From positions 125,492,182-125,556,181 of the forward strand of contig CM076846.1 in assembly GCA_039519185.1 (NCBI GenBank): 64,000 nucleotides of DNA, written 5' to 3'. The stretch's first letter is position 1. Every line of letters begins with the position of its first letter. The notes below the pieces were generated by a model. It was given only the letters and a program-made list of their open reading frames with translations, had not been told where the DNA came from and did not search any database. Positions 47,801-59,034 of this stretch are shown here, piece by piece. A program made the position numbers and the translations under genes. Origin of the DNA: Astragalus membranaceus (lineage: Eukaryota; Streptophyta; Magnoliopsida; Fabales; Fabaceae).

Positions 47801-50800
47801 TTGATCTTATTGCTTCCTTATTATTCAGTTTGCAGTAATACAACGATTCCTCAAAAGCTGCCTAAATTTGCAAGTTTCTTTAAAATCCAAAATATATTGA
47901 AATAAATCCTTCGTTGTCCTATCCTGTTGAGTTAGTTTATAGTAATAGCTGTTTTAATTTTCAGTATTAGTTGAAATGGTTTTTATGAACACAATTTTAA
48001 ATGGAATTTACTCCTGGCAGGTGATTTGGTTTGAATATTGGTGCTTAGTAATTAAGTTTGATGGTTTTGTTTTTGGTATTGTATTTTCACTTTACAAAAT
48101 ATATACTTCTATACTTCTATCTTAAAGTGAATTCTTTGGGTTTGTTCAGGTCATGCCTCCACTATGGTGCAGGCTTGATAGGCTATGGTATCCCCATCCT
48201 GGTGTTTTGGAAGGGTCTATGACTAGACAACCTTTTCTCTGTCCTTTGGACCATGTATTTGAGGTATTCCCTATTTAAGTGATTCCTTATTAATATCACT
48301 TCTGCTTGTCACTTAGATCATCTGAAAATTTACACAATCATCTTGATATTTTGGGATCTAAGTACTAAATACTCAGCAAAGGTATTTAGTACAAGTTTCA
48401 TGCACGCAAGCCAAATTAAAAAGTCAATGGTACTTGCTTCAGCTGTCTCTGTTGTATCCACGAGGGATATATTTTTGAGTATTGAGGCCTCAATCCCACT
48501 GGGGAATCCGCAGATGGGGCAATTGGTATCATCAGACTTCATAGCAAAAAAGAAAATTAAAGTTTCATGAGCTTTTAGAATGTTCTGTTGGTCTGCATAT
48601 GAATGAGAAATAATAGGATTTTGTCATTATTAAAGCTTTAGTAATTGAAAAAAAATCAAGTAAACATGCGTAGATCTGAAAGTTAATGGTAGAAGTCACA
48701 ACAAATAAGTATTTCATTGTAATTTTCAATGTTTGAAACAGGCCTCTTAACTTTCTAATTGTACCCTTCAAAATGAATATGTAATTAATGAGAAGTAAAT
48801 TTATAGGAATGATTGAACACTTGAATTATTATTTAATACTCCCTCCATTTTTTTTCTTTTGATATTTTAGGACTTGGCACATGGATTAAGGAGTGATTAA
48901 TGCATACAATTTTTTTTATGTTTTGGACTAAAATGTCCTTATTTAAGATAGCATGGGTAGTTGTAGTTAGCATTGTTAGTTGCATTGAGGTTTAATTCGC
49001 TTGTGAAATGCCAATGTTTGGGAAAAAGTATTAATTAAACTTTGTTTTCTTAAAATTTCAAATGTTTTGGAATAAAATAGAAATGTTAAAACATCAAAAG
49101 GAAAAAAATGGAGGGAGTATCAGTTTGTGGTAAGCATTATCAGTGACTGCTGTGTGCTGTTGAATAAAACTGGATATATGGGAGTTGAATGTGTGGTCAG
49201 ACTCATAACATTTCCGACTTGATTTATGCCTTTATCATTTTGTGAGCACAAAAGAAACGGTCTTTGAATGGGCTCAGTATGCAGAGAACTGTCCATCTGA
49301 ATTTTTATTTGCAACATATATTTCAATTCACCACTTATTACTCATGTGATGTCTTATGATAAAATCCAATTAAATTTCTTTAGGTGTTTAACTCATTTCT
49401 AAAGTTGCTGTTATCTCAACAGTGTACTTGAAATTAAATAAGGAAATGTTATACTTTGTATTTTTATTGTTTTATGGTTTTAGAATTTTTACGTTCTCAC
49501 CAATTTAGGTGGCAATATTTAAATATTTAGCTAGCAAGTATCCAGGCAAGTACCGAGCGCCTTAGTGAAATACGAAAAATATAATTTAATTTTTTTAAAT
49601 ATTCAATTAATTATAAAAATCTATTTCAAGTGTCATAAAAATAAACCAAGTATAAAAGTATTCATATTTTAATAATTATTTACAAATATTCTATTATATG
49701 TAATGTTTATGTGGAGAAATTACTGACTAAAGTAATTAAGGGCAGTAAAAATTAGTGCTAGTAAAAATTTCATTTGATTGAGTTTGATCAAGGAGAATAT
49801 ATATGGAAACTATAAATATGTGTCATAACATGAAGATCACATGTTTATGTGAATGAGAGAGGACGAGGTGCATTCTCGAGGTTCAAGAATTAGGACTCAA
49901 ATTAACTGTATATGGTGTGGATGTGTTCTCTTCCCCACTCTTTTTATCATTCACTTCCTTATGTTGCTATGAAAATGCACCCTGTTGCAGGTGAATGTCA
50001 TGTTGAAGAAACTCCCAGAAGAAGAGTTTGGCCCTGAAATAGATATTAGAGAGTATTCAATACTTGATAATCCCTCTCTGCCACCTGAGGTGAATAAATG
50101 CCATGATTCTTGTTTCATTCATCACGATTATTCGCTTCCTTGCGTTGTTTGAACTTAATTTCCTTGATTCTAAGGTGAAAAAGTCATGGCTCGATGTTCA
50201 TCTCTGTAAAGAAGGAATTCAAGATTGCAATGCATCAAATGATACCACTGTTGGAGGAGTACTTAAATTTCCAAAGCATAGCAATGAAGAAACGGTATTT
50301 GACTTTTTTTCAAGCTTATATATCTAAGATCATGTTTAATGCTTATGTCTGTTTTAAAATTTTCTAAATTTATAAACTACATTGATATGATTATCTTTTG
50401 TCTGTGTGGTCTTTTTTGTTTACCAAGTCATTTTATTGTCGTTCATTAAAAAGCCTGGTTAGCAATAGCACACTTAGAAATCCATGGTTGTTTTAAGTAA
50501 CCAACCCAATTAATTAGTTAGTTAGTTTAAATCAGCTAGTTTGAGAACGGTAGTTAGAGAGGTGGGATATGACTATATAAATGATATTTAATTATCACCG
50601 ACCCAATTAGTTAGTTTTTTATTACTGGTCGTATACCCCTTTGTTATTATTGCATTTGAGTTGGGAAGATTCTCATAATACATTATTTTCTCCTAGATTC
50701 TGATTCAGATCTATCAGGTTGGAGTAGTGTTTTTGTTACATGATATTGTTTTCTGTTAGTTAAGGGAACAATCGTGATTCTACTATCTTAGATTAATAAT

Positions 50801-51778
50801 ATTAGGAGTTAGCAGTGAAGTTAAGGGTATTGGAGGAAATCTCAAATTTAAAGGGATACTTGCACGATGTATTCGAATAGCTTATTCGGATATTACACTA
50901 GAATGATTTATAGAGCTCCAAAGTTAATATGGAGTATCAAAAAGTAATTTAAGGGTCCTTATCCCATGCACCACTTACAAAGTGGTATATGGATGCACTG
51001 GGGGTATAGTAGTCAAAATAGCAACCGTCTCTCTTTGCCAACGCCCCTCTTTGTCCCTTCGCATCCAACCACCGTGTGCCCCTTTCAACCCACCGTCGGA
51101 GTGCGCTTCCTCCTCCAGCTCAGATAGTCCTATGTCAAACCATCTGATGGATCCTTCAAACCACCGCCACCAAGTTCTCTCTCTCTGATTCGCGCTAAAC
51201 CAACAGTTTGGTTTTGATCTGACCCATAACGGCTCAAACGAGGAGGAAAATTTGAGTTAGGAGGAATTTTGGTCCCCTCCCATTTCCTCCATACAAAAAA
51301 ATTGAGGCAAACATACAAAATTTTAAAAAATCCTTCATGTCCTATCCATTGCCCTCCAACTAAACACTACCTTAGTGTTCCTTTCTATACATGTTAATTT
51401 AACACGGTTGTTTCTACTTGCTTTTACAGTTTATGAAAGTATTCTCATCGTTCAAGGATGTAAAAGTCATCAAGTTCTTGTCAGTGCAAGATGCATTCAC
51501 GGGTTTCACAAATAAGGCAAGGCCATTGTGCTTTTTCCTCTCGGAATTTTTACCGAGTTAGCATATTGTTAAATATCATGTGCTGATGCATTGTATTTTA
51601 TTTTTTAAAGGAAAGGGAAGATAGATTCAGAAATCGTGTTAAGCGGTATGTGGGCATATGGTGTTGTACCATGGATCACACTCCTGGTCACATTTATTAT
51701 GATATGTACTGGGATGAGAAACCTGGTTGGAAACCAATTCCTCCTCAGTCTTCGGAGGATGATCACCCACCTTGGTAA
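41397..51778 (+). CDS. XEG113: Extensin arabinosyltransferase, XEG113-type (GT77), 13 exons
   Basis: The exons are 41397-41571, 42275-42565, 42707-42912, 43301-43406, 44375-44631, 44852-44987, 46547-46641, 46742-46795, 48150-48263, 49991-50089, 50175-50294, 51430-51516 and 51611-51778. They sum to 1908 nt, 635 aa, with every phase closing and no stop. The protein is a Golgi type II membrane enzyme: a short cytosolic tail (MAWRNGCEEVAQSK), a membrane anchor at about residues 15-42 (LFLTIYTVVIIGIVVSSFYV), a stem, then the GT77 domain. That domain has NAVIVTFGNYAFMDFILTWV, the DxD-type metal/nucleotide-sugar motif DTD at about 217-219 (FEILMCDTDMVWLK) and NIGIFHWRPT. Arabidopsis XEG113 (about 640 aa) adds a beta-arabinofuranose to hydroxyproline-linked chains on extensins; that role is carried over by family, not shown here. 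All introns are GT-AG except intron 12, which is GC-AG. Introns 6 and 9 carry transposons. Confidence 0.95.
44769..44816. repeat. (TA)n microsatellite in XEG113 intron 5
   Basis: A TA run close to the acceptor of exon 6, about 35 bp upstream. Its length could vary between individuals. Confidence 0.95.
45186..46456 (+). mobile_element. Small non-autonomous LTR retrotransposon in XEG113 intron 6
   Basis: Two 195-bp LTRs (45186-45380 and 46262-46456) differ at two positions. They are flanked by a perfect 5-bp duplication ATGTC (45181-45185 and 46457-46461). The primer-binding site TGGTATCAGAGC (45381-45392) follows the left LTR, and a polypurine tract GAGGGGGAG precedes the right one. The 881-bp interior is GC-rich and encodes no gag or pol; its long ORF (45551-46045) is Ser/Pro/Arg-rich and unlike retroelement proteins. 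It is TRIM/LARD-like, in the same orientation as the host gene. Confidence 0.96.
48330..48545 (-). other. Open frame of unknown origin in XEG113 intron 9
   Basis: The minus strand reads through NCPICGFPSGIEASILKN and TIDFLIWLACMKLVLNTF without a stop for about 70 codons. The composition is more protein-like than the surrounding intron. I do not recognise it. It may be a remnant of a transposon or an inserted gene piece. Confidence 0.3.
48839..49117. mobile_element. Stowaway MITE in XEG113 intron 9
   Basis: The termini CTCCCTCCATTTTTTT and AAAAAAATGGAGGGAG are flanked by TA target duplications (48837-48838 and 49118-49119), the Tc1/mariner Stowaway signature. Length is 279 bp. Confidence 0.93.
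51517..51610 (+). other. GC-AG intron (intron 12 of XEG113)
   Basis: The donor reads AATAAG|GCAAGG and the acceptor TTTTAAAG|GAAAGG. Only a GC donor keeps the frame TNK/EREDRF that the family requires. Confidence 0.85.
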
Positions 51779-52210
51779 GATCAACTTCATGTTTATGTTT
51801 GTTAAATCACTATGATGGATGAGGGAATAAAGAGATAAATCCAAAGGTGATTTGTTTTGCAACTAATTGTCAAGACCAAGTTTGTATACTCACAGAAGTG
51901 AAGAATCAGTATCTATATTGAGGATGTAAGATATTTATAGAGATTATACATTTTTGTCTGTATCAAATTGCCATTATTGTAAACTAGACTAGAGAAATGG
52001 AAGCCTGCAAATTTCTGAGAATTTTTTGGCTCTTGATGTATTGGTTGATATTGCATTGCCTGAAATTACAATGCTGGAGACATTCAATTCAATTGTATCA
52101 TTCCTTTCTTCCACATTTTCCTTCCAGCAGAAAGATTGATGTTTGTTTGGTATTCTTTTGTCCATTGACATGTGCTTTAAAGTAAATAAAGGCCCTGAAA
52201 TAGTTGATTC
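51779..52210 (+). other. XEG113 3' UTR with poly(A) signal
   Basis: AT-rich sequence follows the stop codon. A canonical AATAAA lies at 52185-52190. The true cleavage site is not determined. Confidence 0.55.
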
Positions 52211-52738
52211 CTGTTTATCACTAGCTATTACTAGTTTTGTTTTTTTTTCGTTTTATAAAAATTAAGGAAACCAGTAACTTTTGTTGTTTTTGATAAAATT
52301 ATTAGTCTTTTCTCTATGATATTTTTGAGTTATGCCTATTGATTACACTTCTTTTTGAGAAACAAATAATTAATTCAATTTAAGGTTAAATTGAATTAAT
52401 TAGTTGAGGAACAAATTTCTCTTAAATCCACAAATAAAAAGAAAAGGAGGAAGTATATTTTACCGTTAATTTATATTCTTCACATTAGATTGTCATTAGC
52501 TTTTCAGTAAGGTTGTTTCCGTCGCTGTCTAGCAATATTTTCAGTAAGTGAATCATATCACATTAACATGATCATCACAAGATTATTCAAATAAACCCCA
52601 CACTTAAGCATGTAATTATGTAATTAATATTTTGGTTTATATTTTAGAATGTTGTCTAATACAATATCAATTATCTTTTAAACTATAAATGTTAATTCAA
52701 CTATTACATTGCCATCAAATGTTTATATGTAACTATTA

Positions 52739-53881
52739 GGCTAAATAGCACTTTTGGTCCTTTATCTTTGCTCCAGATTTCACTTTGGTCCTTTATCTTT
52801 TTTTTGGTCCGTTTTGGTCCCTTATGTTTCATTTTTGTTTCACTTTGGTCCCTGACGTTAGTTTTTACTAACGAACGCCACGCTGGCAGTTAACTGCTGA
52901 CGTGGCGTCCCTCCATTCATTTCCACATCAGCATTTTGTTTTTCAATTTAAATAAAACAGAAAACATAAATTATTTAAATAAAACATAAATTCCTTTTTT
53001 TATTTAAATAAAACATAAATTATTTAAATAAAACAGCCACCCTCCCAGCCACTCCCACCACCGTCGCCACCCCTCCCACCACCGTCGCCACCCTCCCACC
53101 ACCGTCGTAACCCTCTCTGCGCAGAAACATCCCCTCTCAAACCGAAAACCCAGAAAACCTCCCCTCTCAAACTGTAACCCTCTCTGGTTCATCAGATCTG
53201 GTTCATCACCGTCGTGCCTCGTCTTCCTCTCTTCCTCAGATCTGGTTCATCTTCGTCTTCCTCAGACCGCGTTCGTCTTCGTCTTCGTCTGGTTCATCAC
53301 TGTCGCGCCTCGCGTGAAAGAACAGAAGATCTAACAGAAGAGACAGGGACCGCGAGAGAGACCGGGGGAGAGGGACCGCGAGAGAGACCGAGGGAGAGGG
53401 AACAAAAGATCCTCAGATCGCGTTCGTCTTCGTCTTCCTCAGATCTGGGTTTCGAAGATGAAGTAGAAGCAGTAGGAGAGAAATAAAGCTTCGCATGGAG
53501 GGAGAGAAAGAGAGATGCGACGGCGAGGGAGAGGAGAGAGTGACGGCGAGGGAGAGGAGAGGTGACGGCGAGGGAGAGGAGAGAGCCAACAGTGAAGGGA
53601 CCAAAATCAAAATTTGTGTTTAATGATTTTTAATATTTGTGTTTTTAAAATTTAAAAAACTAGAAATGCTGATGTGTTTAATGAATTGCCACTTCATTTA
53701 ATTAATAGAGGACGCCACGTCAGCAGTTAACTGCCAGCGTGGCGTCCGTTAGTAAAAACTAACGTCAGGGACCAGAGTGAAACAAAAATGAAACATAAGG
53801 GACCAAAACGGACCAAAAAAAAGATAAAGGACCAATGTGAAATCTGGAGTAAAGATAAAGGACCAAAAGTGCTATTTAGCC
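52739..53881. mobile_element. Mutator-like non-autonomous element
   Basis: The ends GGCTAAATAGCACTTTTGGT and ACCAAAAGTGCTATTTAGCC are inverted repeats continuing for about 200 bp. They are flanked by a perfect 9-bp duplication TAACTATTA (52730-52738 and 53882-53890). The middle (53035-53590) is GC-rich with repeated CACCACCGTCG and CAGATCTGGTTCATC-type motifs, unlike the AT-rich arms, and may be acquired sequence. No transposase is present. It lies about 550 bp past the XEG113 poly(A) signal. Confidence 0.94.
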
Positions 53882-53890
53882 TAACTATTA

Positions 53891-55057
53891 AATAGAGTAA
53901 ATTTGTGCTTGAAAACGTCACACCTACTGTTAGAGTGAAATTCAAAGTTGAAGATCAAGAAAAAAAGGCTTTCCTCGAAGACAATGAAGCAAAGTTCGAA
54001 GTAAAAAACGAAGAATATTCGAATTTTTTATTTTTAAAGGTTTTCGAGTGTAATGAAGAACTAGAGTCAAAAGAAAGTTCTGAAGTGTCAAAGTGGTTAT
54101 TTGAAAAGCTTTTATGAAAATCTTAGAACAAGACACTAGGTAGTTATATGGCCTTGAAAACACTAGGTAGTTATATGGCCTCCTACCCCATCAAGTCTAC
54201 ATTTCATTATTATAATAATTCCGAAACACAACAGATATCAATTGTTGTGTTTTGGAATTATAATTTCATAATGTAATAACACAAATTGATTTTATTACAT
54301 TGCAACATATTCCAAAAAACTAAGTGCTTATTAATTTACATTAACTTCCGTCAAAAACCCAGAATAGTTAGCAACTTAGCAGGGAAATAGCAGGGAAAAC
54401 AAATGGATTTGGTAAATTCATTGCAACATATTCCAAAAAACTAAGTGCTTATTAATTTACATTAACCAAAGAGACACCGTCAAAAATCCAGAATAGTTAG
54501 CAACAGAAATAATAGGTATGCACTTCCGTGTAAAGTATCTTTACATTGAAATCTAATTAAGAATCATTTGACAGTTAATTCCAAAAAACAATTACGAAGT
54601 AGATTAACATGGCAAAAGGATCTTATTGAATGTCATTGCAAAATTAGTTTAACTAACTATGGATATCTTATTAGTCCAAAGTATATGCTTCATATTATAC
54701 AATCTAACGAAGACTCTAAAAAATTATGGTTCCCTGTAACTGGTCATTGGAGTTCTGCAACTGGTTAAAAGCATATCATTTTTCGGGAGCACAATGAAAT
54801 ATGGAGAAGTTGTATATCACACAACATGCCTATCAGTTGTGCAAGAGAATGCTGATCAACTGACGCTTCAAAATGGGAAAAATATAAAATAATCAAATGA
54901 GGTAAATCAACGTGTGCAAGCCAATATCTACACACTTGCTCAAATGATCCAGTGCATATGTGTATTTTGCAGATCAATTTGTAGAATCTCAAACTGTGTT
55001 AAAAAGGAAAAAATACAAGAGACCTAATATGATAAACTGACATCATACAAAGTATGG
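53891..55057. other. Intergenic stretch with short duplications
   Basis: A lysine/glutamate-rich open frame at 53905-54117 is unrecognised and has no family signature. A short tandem pair of CACTAGGTAGTTATATGGCC lies at about 54136-54182. A direct repeat of about 80 bp occurs at 54299-54377 and 54419-54503 (ATTCCAAAAAACTAAGTGCT ... CCAGAATAGTTAGCAAC). No gene is supported. Confidence 0.55.
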
Positions 55058-55063
55058 TTTATT
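55058..55063 (-). terminator. Poly(A) signal of the glycine-rich protein gene
   Basis: AATAAA on the minus strand, about 63 bp after the stop codon. Confidence 0.6.
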
Positions 55064-55125
55064 TATAAAGTAGTAAGCAGTAAGCTGCTGTATTTAGAGT
55101 CATATTTGCATTGGCATATACATCC

Positions 55126-56805
55126 TTACTTCCACTTCTTGAAGCCACCATGCTTGCCGAATTTTCCATGTTTGAACTTGCCACCATGCTTTCCATGCTT
55201 GAACTTGCCATGCTTTCCATGCTTGAATTTCCCATGCCCCGGCATGTGCATACCACCTTGTGCATAGCCGCCATGGGCCCCATAGGCGCCATGGGCACCA
55301 TGGGCACCATGGGATAGACCGTGAGCACCATAAGCTGCAGCAGCAGCGGCAGCACCTCCAGCAAGCATTGCTCCCATACCGCCATGTCCATGGGATCCTG
55401 GTGATAACAGGGAAATTTAGCAGGTTCCAACAATTTTGGTGTAAATCATATACAGCAGAAGAAGTTTCAAAGAATTATTCCATCAATTTACTAAAGTTGT
55501 GTTTCAGAGGAGTTTCGAGAAGAAGGAAAGAAAAGGGGGAGTTTATGAGCTATAATTTAGTAGTAAAATGGAGAAAATTTGTCCTCTAAAACCCTCCAAC
55601 TCCTCTTCTAGTGCATTATTTGAGCTCCTCCAAGACCCTCCAAATGAGAACTCAAAAAATGGGAGAAAACTTTCGAGGGCTTTGAAGGGTAATTTTTCTC
55701 CATTTACTACTAAGTTATTAATCATAAGCCATCCCTTTCCCTTCATTCACCTCTAAATTTCCTAACACAAAAAGAACAAAGAAAACAACAAGAACAGATA
55801 AGTTTCAAATACAGCAGTGAACAGCCAAATCATACATTCCATTAAAAAACCATCCACTTCGAGAAAATCCCCATTGGCTTAGCTCCTGAGTACCTATTTG
55901 GTACTTCCTTGGGGGTTCAATCTCATGAGTACCCTTTGGTACATGTACCTATAGAGGTACCATCTCTCTCCTCCAATTTGAAGGGCCCCGCATGTCAAAA
56001 TGTAGAACTTTTTCATGAAATGTAGAGATGTAGAGTTATTAACGAGCCCATTTAGTACATTTTTTTGGAGGTGCAGTGTTGGAGGAATGGAATGCTTATT
56101 AGGTAATTGAGTTGAGAAAGTAAAAATGTATGTTGTGTACAAATGAGACCCACATCAGAACCCCATTAAGAGTAGCTGGGTTGAACAAAAGCAGGGAGAC
56201 CTTCACTAATAGGACAAGCAACAAACAACTACAAAGAACTCGACACCACACCTTCACCTAAAACCTTCACCTAAAACCTTAAGGAATTCGGTACATGGAT
56301 ATGTTCTTTGATATCATCTTTTAGTCCATTCATAACCAACAATAAGACTTTTTAGGTTTTATCACTAACACTTGAACTCCCAACATTAGTATATCAAAAC
56401 ACACACACAAGCACAGCTATTTCAACATAGTTAATTGATATGCCACACAAATTTTACAACCACAATGAAATTCAGAATTCAACCAGCATTAGTAAATAGT
56501 AATATCAATAACAGAGAAAATCAATTGAAAAGAAATATACCTGAGGCATGTTGACCAGGATAACCAGCAGGAGGGTAACCACCGGGAGCAGGAGGATACC
56601 CAGCTGGAGGATAGCCTTGTGGAGGATACCCTTGTTGTGGAGGGTACCCATGTTGAGGAGGATATCCCCCTTGTTGTGGAGGGTACCCATGTTGTGGTGG
56701 GTAAGCCCCAGGTGGATACCCATGTGCAGCACCAGCCAACCCATGAGCAAGGTGTGAAAATACCCCTTTGTCAGATTCATCATGACCGTCCTTACCACCT
56801 CCCAT
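55126..56805 (-). CDS. Glycine-rich GYPPQ/HGKFKHGK-repeat protein (GRP A3-like), 2 exons
   Basis: The exons are 56805-56541 and 55397-55126. They join as G|GA and give 178 aa. Order of parts: an acidic start (MGGGKDGHDESDKGVFSHLA), an XYPPX region at about residues 29-86 built of GYPPQ(Q/H)GYPP units, a small hydrophobic Ala/Gly patch (GAMLAGGAAAAAAAYGAHGL), GAHGAHGAYGAHGGY repeats, then a basic tail of HGKFKHGK units (GKFGKHGGFKKWK). This matches the plant 'glycine-rich protein A3-like' family: small, intrinsically disordered proteins reported as stress-responsive. Their function is not settled, and membrane association through the hydrophobic patch is only a family inference. The start is preceded by TTTTGAAAG and probably by a 5' UTR intron (donor GTGAGT at about 57122). 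The frames on the other strand over these repeats are artefacts. Confidence 0.93.
55490..55780. mobile_element. MITE-like inverted repeat in the GRP intron
   Basis: The left arm (TTGTGTTTCAGAGGAG ... TAGTAGTAAAATGGAGAAAA) and right arm (TTTTTCTCCATTTACTACTA ... CACCTCTAAATTTCCTAACA) are imperfect inverted repeats enclosing CTCC-rich sequence. No clean target duplication was found. Confidence 0.55.
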
Positions 56806-57121
56806 CTTTCAAAACTAACAACACCCAAATAACTCAATTAGAAATCTTGTTACAATAGGGTTAGGTTGTTAAAGCAAATATACACAAAGCAGGTAATAAT
56901 CTGAAATCTCCAATCCAATAATTCAAGCCATTTAAATTTGTGATGCATGCAAAAAAATTAAATTTACATTTAAATTCAATGATCGAAAACAGTGATTGAA
57001 GAAACACGTGAGGAAAACAGTAATGATCTAATTAGAAACCAGTCGTCAATAGATATAAGCATGAGTACATTATATTATGGAAATAAAGAAGGTGCAGAAT
57101 TGATCAGAGGAAAAGTAAACT

Positions 57122-57340
57122 CACCGATTTTGATGTGCAGAATAAGATGAAGAAATTGAGAAATTGCAATAGAAATGAAGGAAGAAGAGAGAAAGAGGGA
57201 TCTTGTAAAGATATATAGTGGCGTTGTGTTGAGTATTGACTAATCTATCCAAAACCAAGTAAACGCGTTACGCGGACTTTTTACGCGTAATCGACGCGCC
57301 CAATTGTCGTTTTCATAGTGTGCCACGTGGAGACTACTAA
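57122..57340 (-). promoter_or_regulatory. Promoter of the glycine-rich protein gene
   Basis: On the minus strand a TATA box (CTATATAT, 57211-57218) lies ahead of a CT-rich leader and a 5' UTR intron donor (GTGAGT near 57122). A perfect palindromic G-box CCACGTGG sits at 57323-57330, about 110 bp upstream of the TATA box. G-boxes bind bZIP and bHLH factors and, in ABRE form, mediate abscisic-acid or stress response. That regulation is inferred. Confidence 0.65.
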
Positions 57341-58840
57341 TGAACGCTTGATAGACTTTTTTTTTTGGTAGAAACTTGATGGACTTTATTATTAAAATAA
57401 AGGCTTAAATAGTTATTATCCCTGCAAATATCCTCATTATCCAGTTACCCCCTAAAAAAAAGGTTTTTTTAAGCCTAAAATAAAACTTTGTTTACTTCTT
57501 GATTAAGTGTTTGAAAGAAAAGTATTTTTGTGAGGTTCATTTGGCAGTTCTTATTTCTTTATTTTCATTTTTGTAACAGAAAATCTGAATTGTTCGGTTG
57601 TAAGAAAATAAATTAACTCCACTCTATTTAAATGGGCAGACTCGACTAGTACTGGGTTCAATCTCCGGCGATATAACAAATTGGAGCCAAACTTTACTTA
57701 CCTCCCGGTCGAACTCCGAATTATTCAGGGCTCATTTTCCCTGAACACCGCAACGGGCCCAAGATCGAAAAAAAGAAAATAACATTTTTATTTATGGAAA
57801 GGGATAAGCTTCTTTCGAGAGTTATTCTAAAGTTATCTATTTTATATTTCACATTAAACATCAAATTTTACCAATTAAATCATCAAATTAAGAGCTCTTA
57901 CTGTGTAGTTTTCAAAATATTCAATTTTTTTGACATTTTATCAAATAATAACTTCAATTGAACGGAGAATGTTTTGTTAGAAATACAAGTAAATATTGTC
58001 TATAAGATTATGAAGCAAGACATAAAATTAATATAGATTTAACAAGATCTGCGACTCTTTCAAAATCAAGTCCTAAAGCCAACCAAAATTTTGAGTTTGA
58101 GGCGGCTGGCTCTTTCAAAATCACGTAAGAAGAAATTTAGACAAAAAAAAACTAAAGTTGGCCCATCTGAATATTATCATACTAGGGTTCGAGCAGACGT
58201 TTGAAAAAGATCTCGATCAAAGTGTTTTATTGAAATGGTTGAGGCTTTGGCAATTCTAACAATAGAAGGATGTTAAAGAAAATATATATTGTACATAAGC
58301 CATAATTAATTTTAATTGCAAATCCTTGGATTTCTAGCCATCAAGTTCTCTCTCAGTTTTGGGGCAAGTTGCATGCCAATTATGGAAAGTGTATCTCATG
58401 ATATTGCTTTGATGGGACAATATTCCAATTATGGAAAGTGTATCTCATGATATTTTAGATTTATTTGTTTGTTTTCTTCAAATGAGGGGTTTATGTTTCC
58501 CCAATTTTTGGTTTTTTTGCTCATTAGAGTTGTTACATATGTTCGTTTTTTATTTTCCTTTTTTTTGACCAATCATTTTTTATTTTCTTGACAAGGTATT
58601 GTCCTAGCAGTTTGGTTTTTCTCTCGCTTTTTTTTTTCTTTTTGATAAAATGAAGAGGAGAATGTTTTTCCTTACTAGTGATTTTTTTTCTAAGAGGAAT
58701 TGCATAAAAAGGTTTTAATGACGTTCGTTCTTTTCTTTGCCTAAAAACATATGGATTCAATGTATATGCACAATCAGCGTAAGGCATTTTACACTGTCCG
58801 TCAATCATAAAACGACATGTCAATAAAAATGCTTGAAAAA
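57341..58840. other. Intergenic stretch
   Basis: No gene is seen. A short repeat of ATTATGGAAAGTGTATCTCA occurs twice near 58379-58453. There is otherwise AT-rich sequence and a region at 57635-57780 with the style of a decayed transposon. Confidence 0.5.
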
Positions 58841-58847
58841 AATGAGA

Positions 58848-59012
58848 ACTCTTAATTATAACCATCAGATTAAAATTAACGGTTCAGATTGTCATTAATT
58901 ACAATATCTTGTGTGATCTTCAATTAATAAGAAAACAATCACACAAGATCTTGTAATTAAACATAATCTGAACCGTTAATTTTAATCTGATAGTTATAAT
59001 TAAGAGTTTCAT
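58848..59012. repeat. Fold-back inverted repeat
   Basis: The left arm (AACTCTTAATTATAACCATC, then AGATTAAAATTAACGGTTCA) and right arm (TGAACCGTTAATTTTAATCT, then GATAGTTATAATTAAGAGTT) pair almost perfectly around a small AATTAATAAGAAAAC loop. It is a MITE or foldback remnant. Flanking duplications are unclear. Confidence 0.75.
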
Positions 59013-59034
59013 TTTTCACAGTAAGAACTAGTTC

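Noticed and set aside
53905..54117. Possible small gene rich in Glu and Lys
   Set aside because: It has no recognised motif, no clear promoter or splice context, and starts within AT-rich sequence immediately after a MULE duplication.
55111..56858. Plus-strand and alternative-frame ORFs over the GRP exons
   Set aside because: They are shadows of the repetitive GYPPQ and HGKFKHGK coding sequence; only the minus-strand two-exon model has a consistent splice phase and family match.
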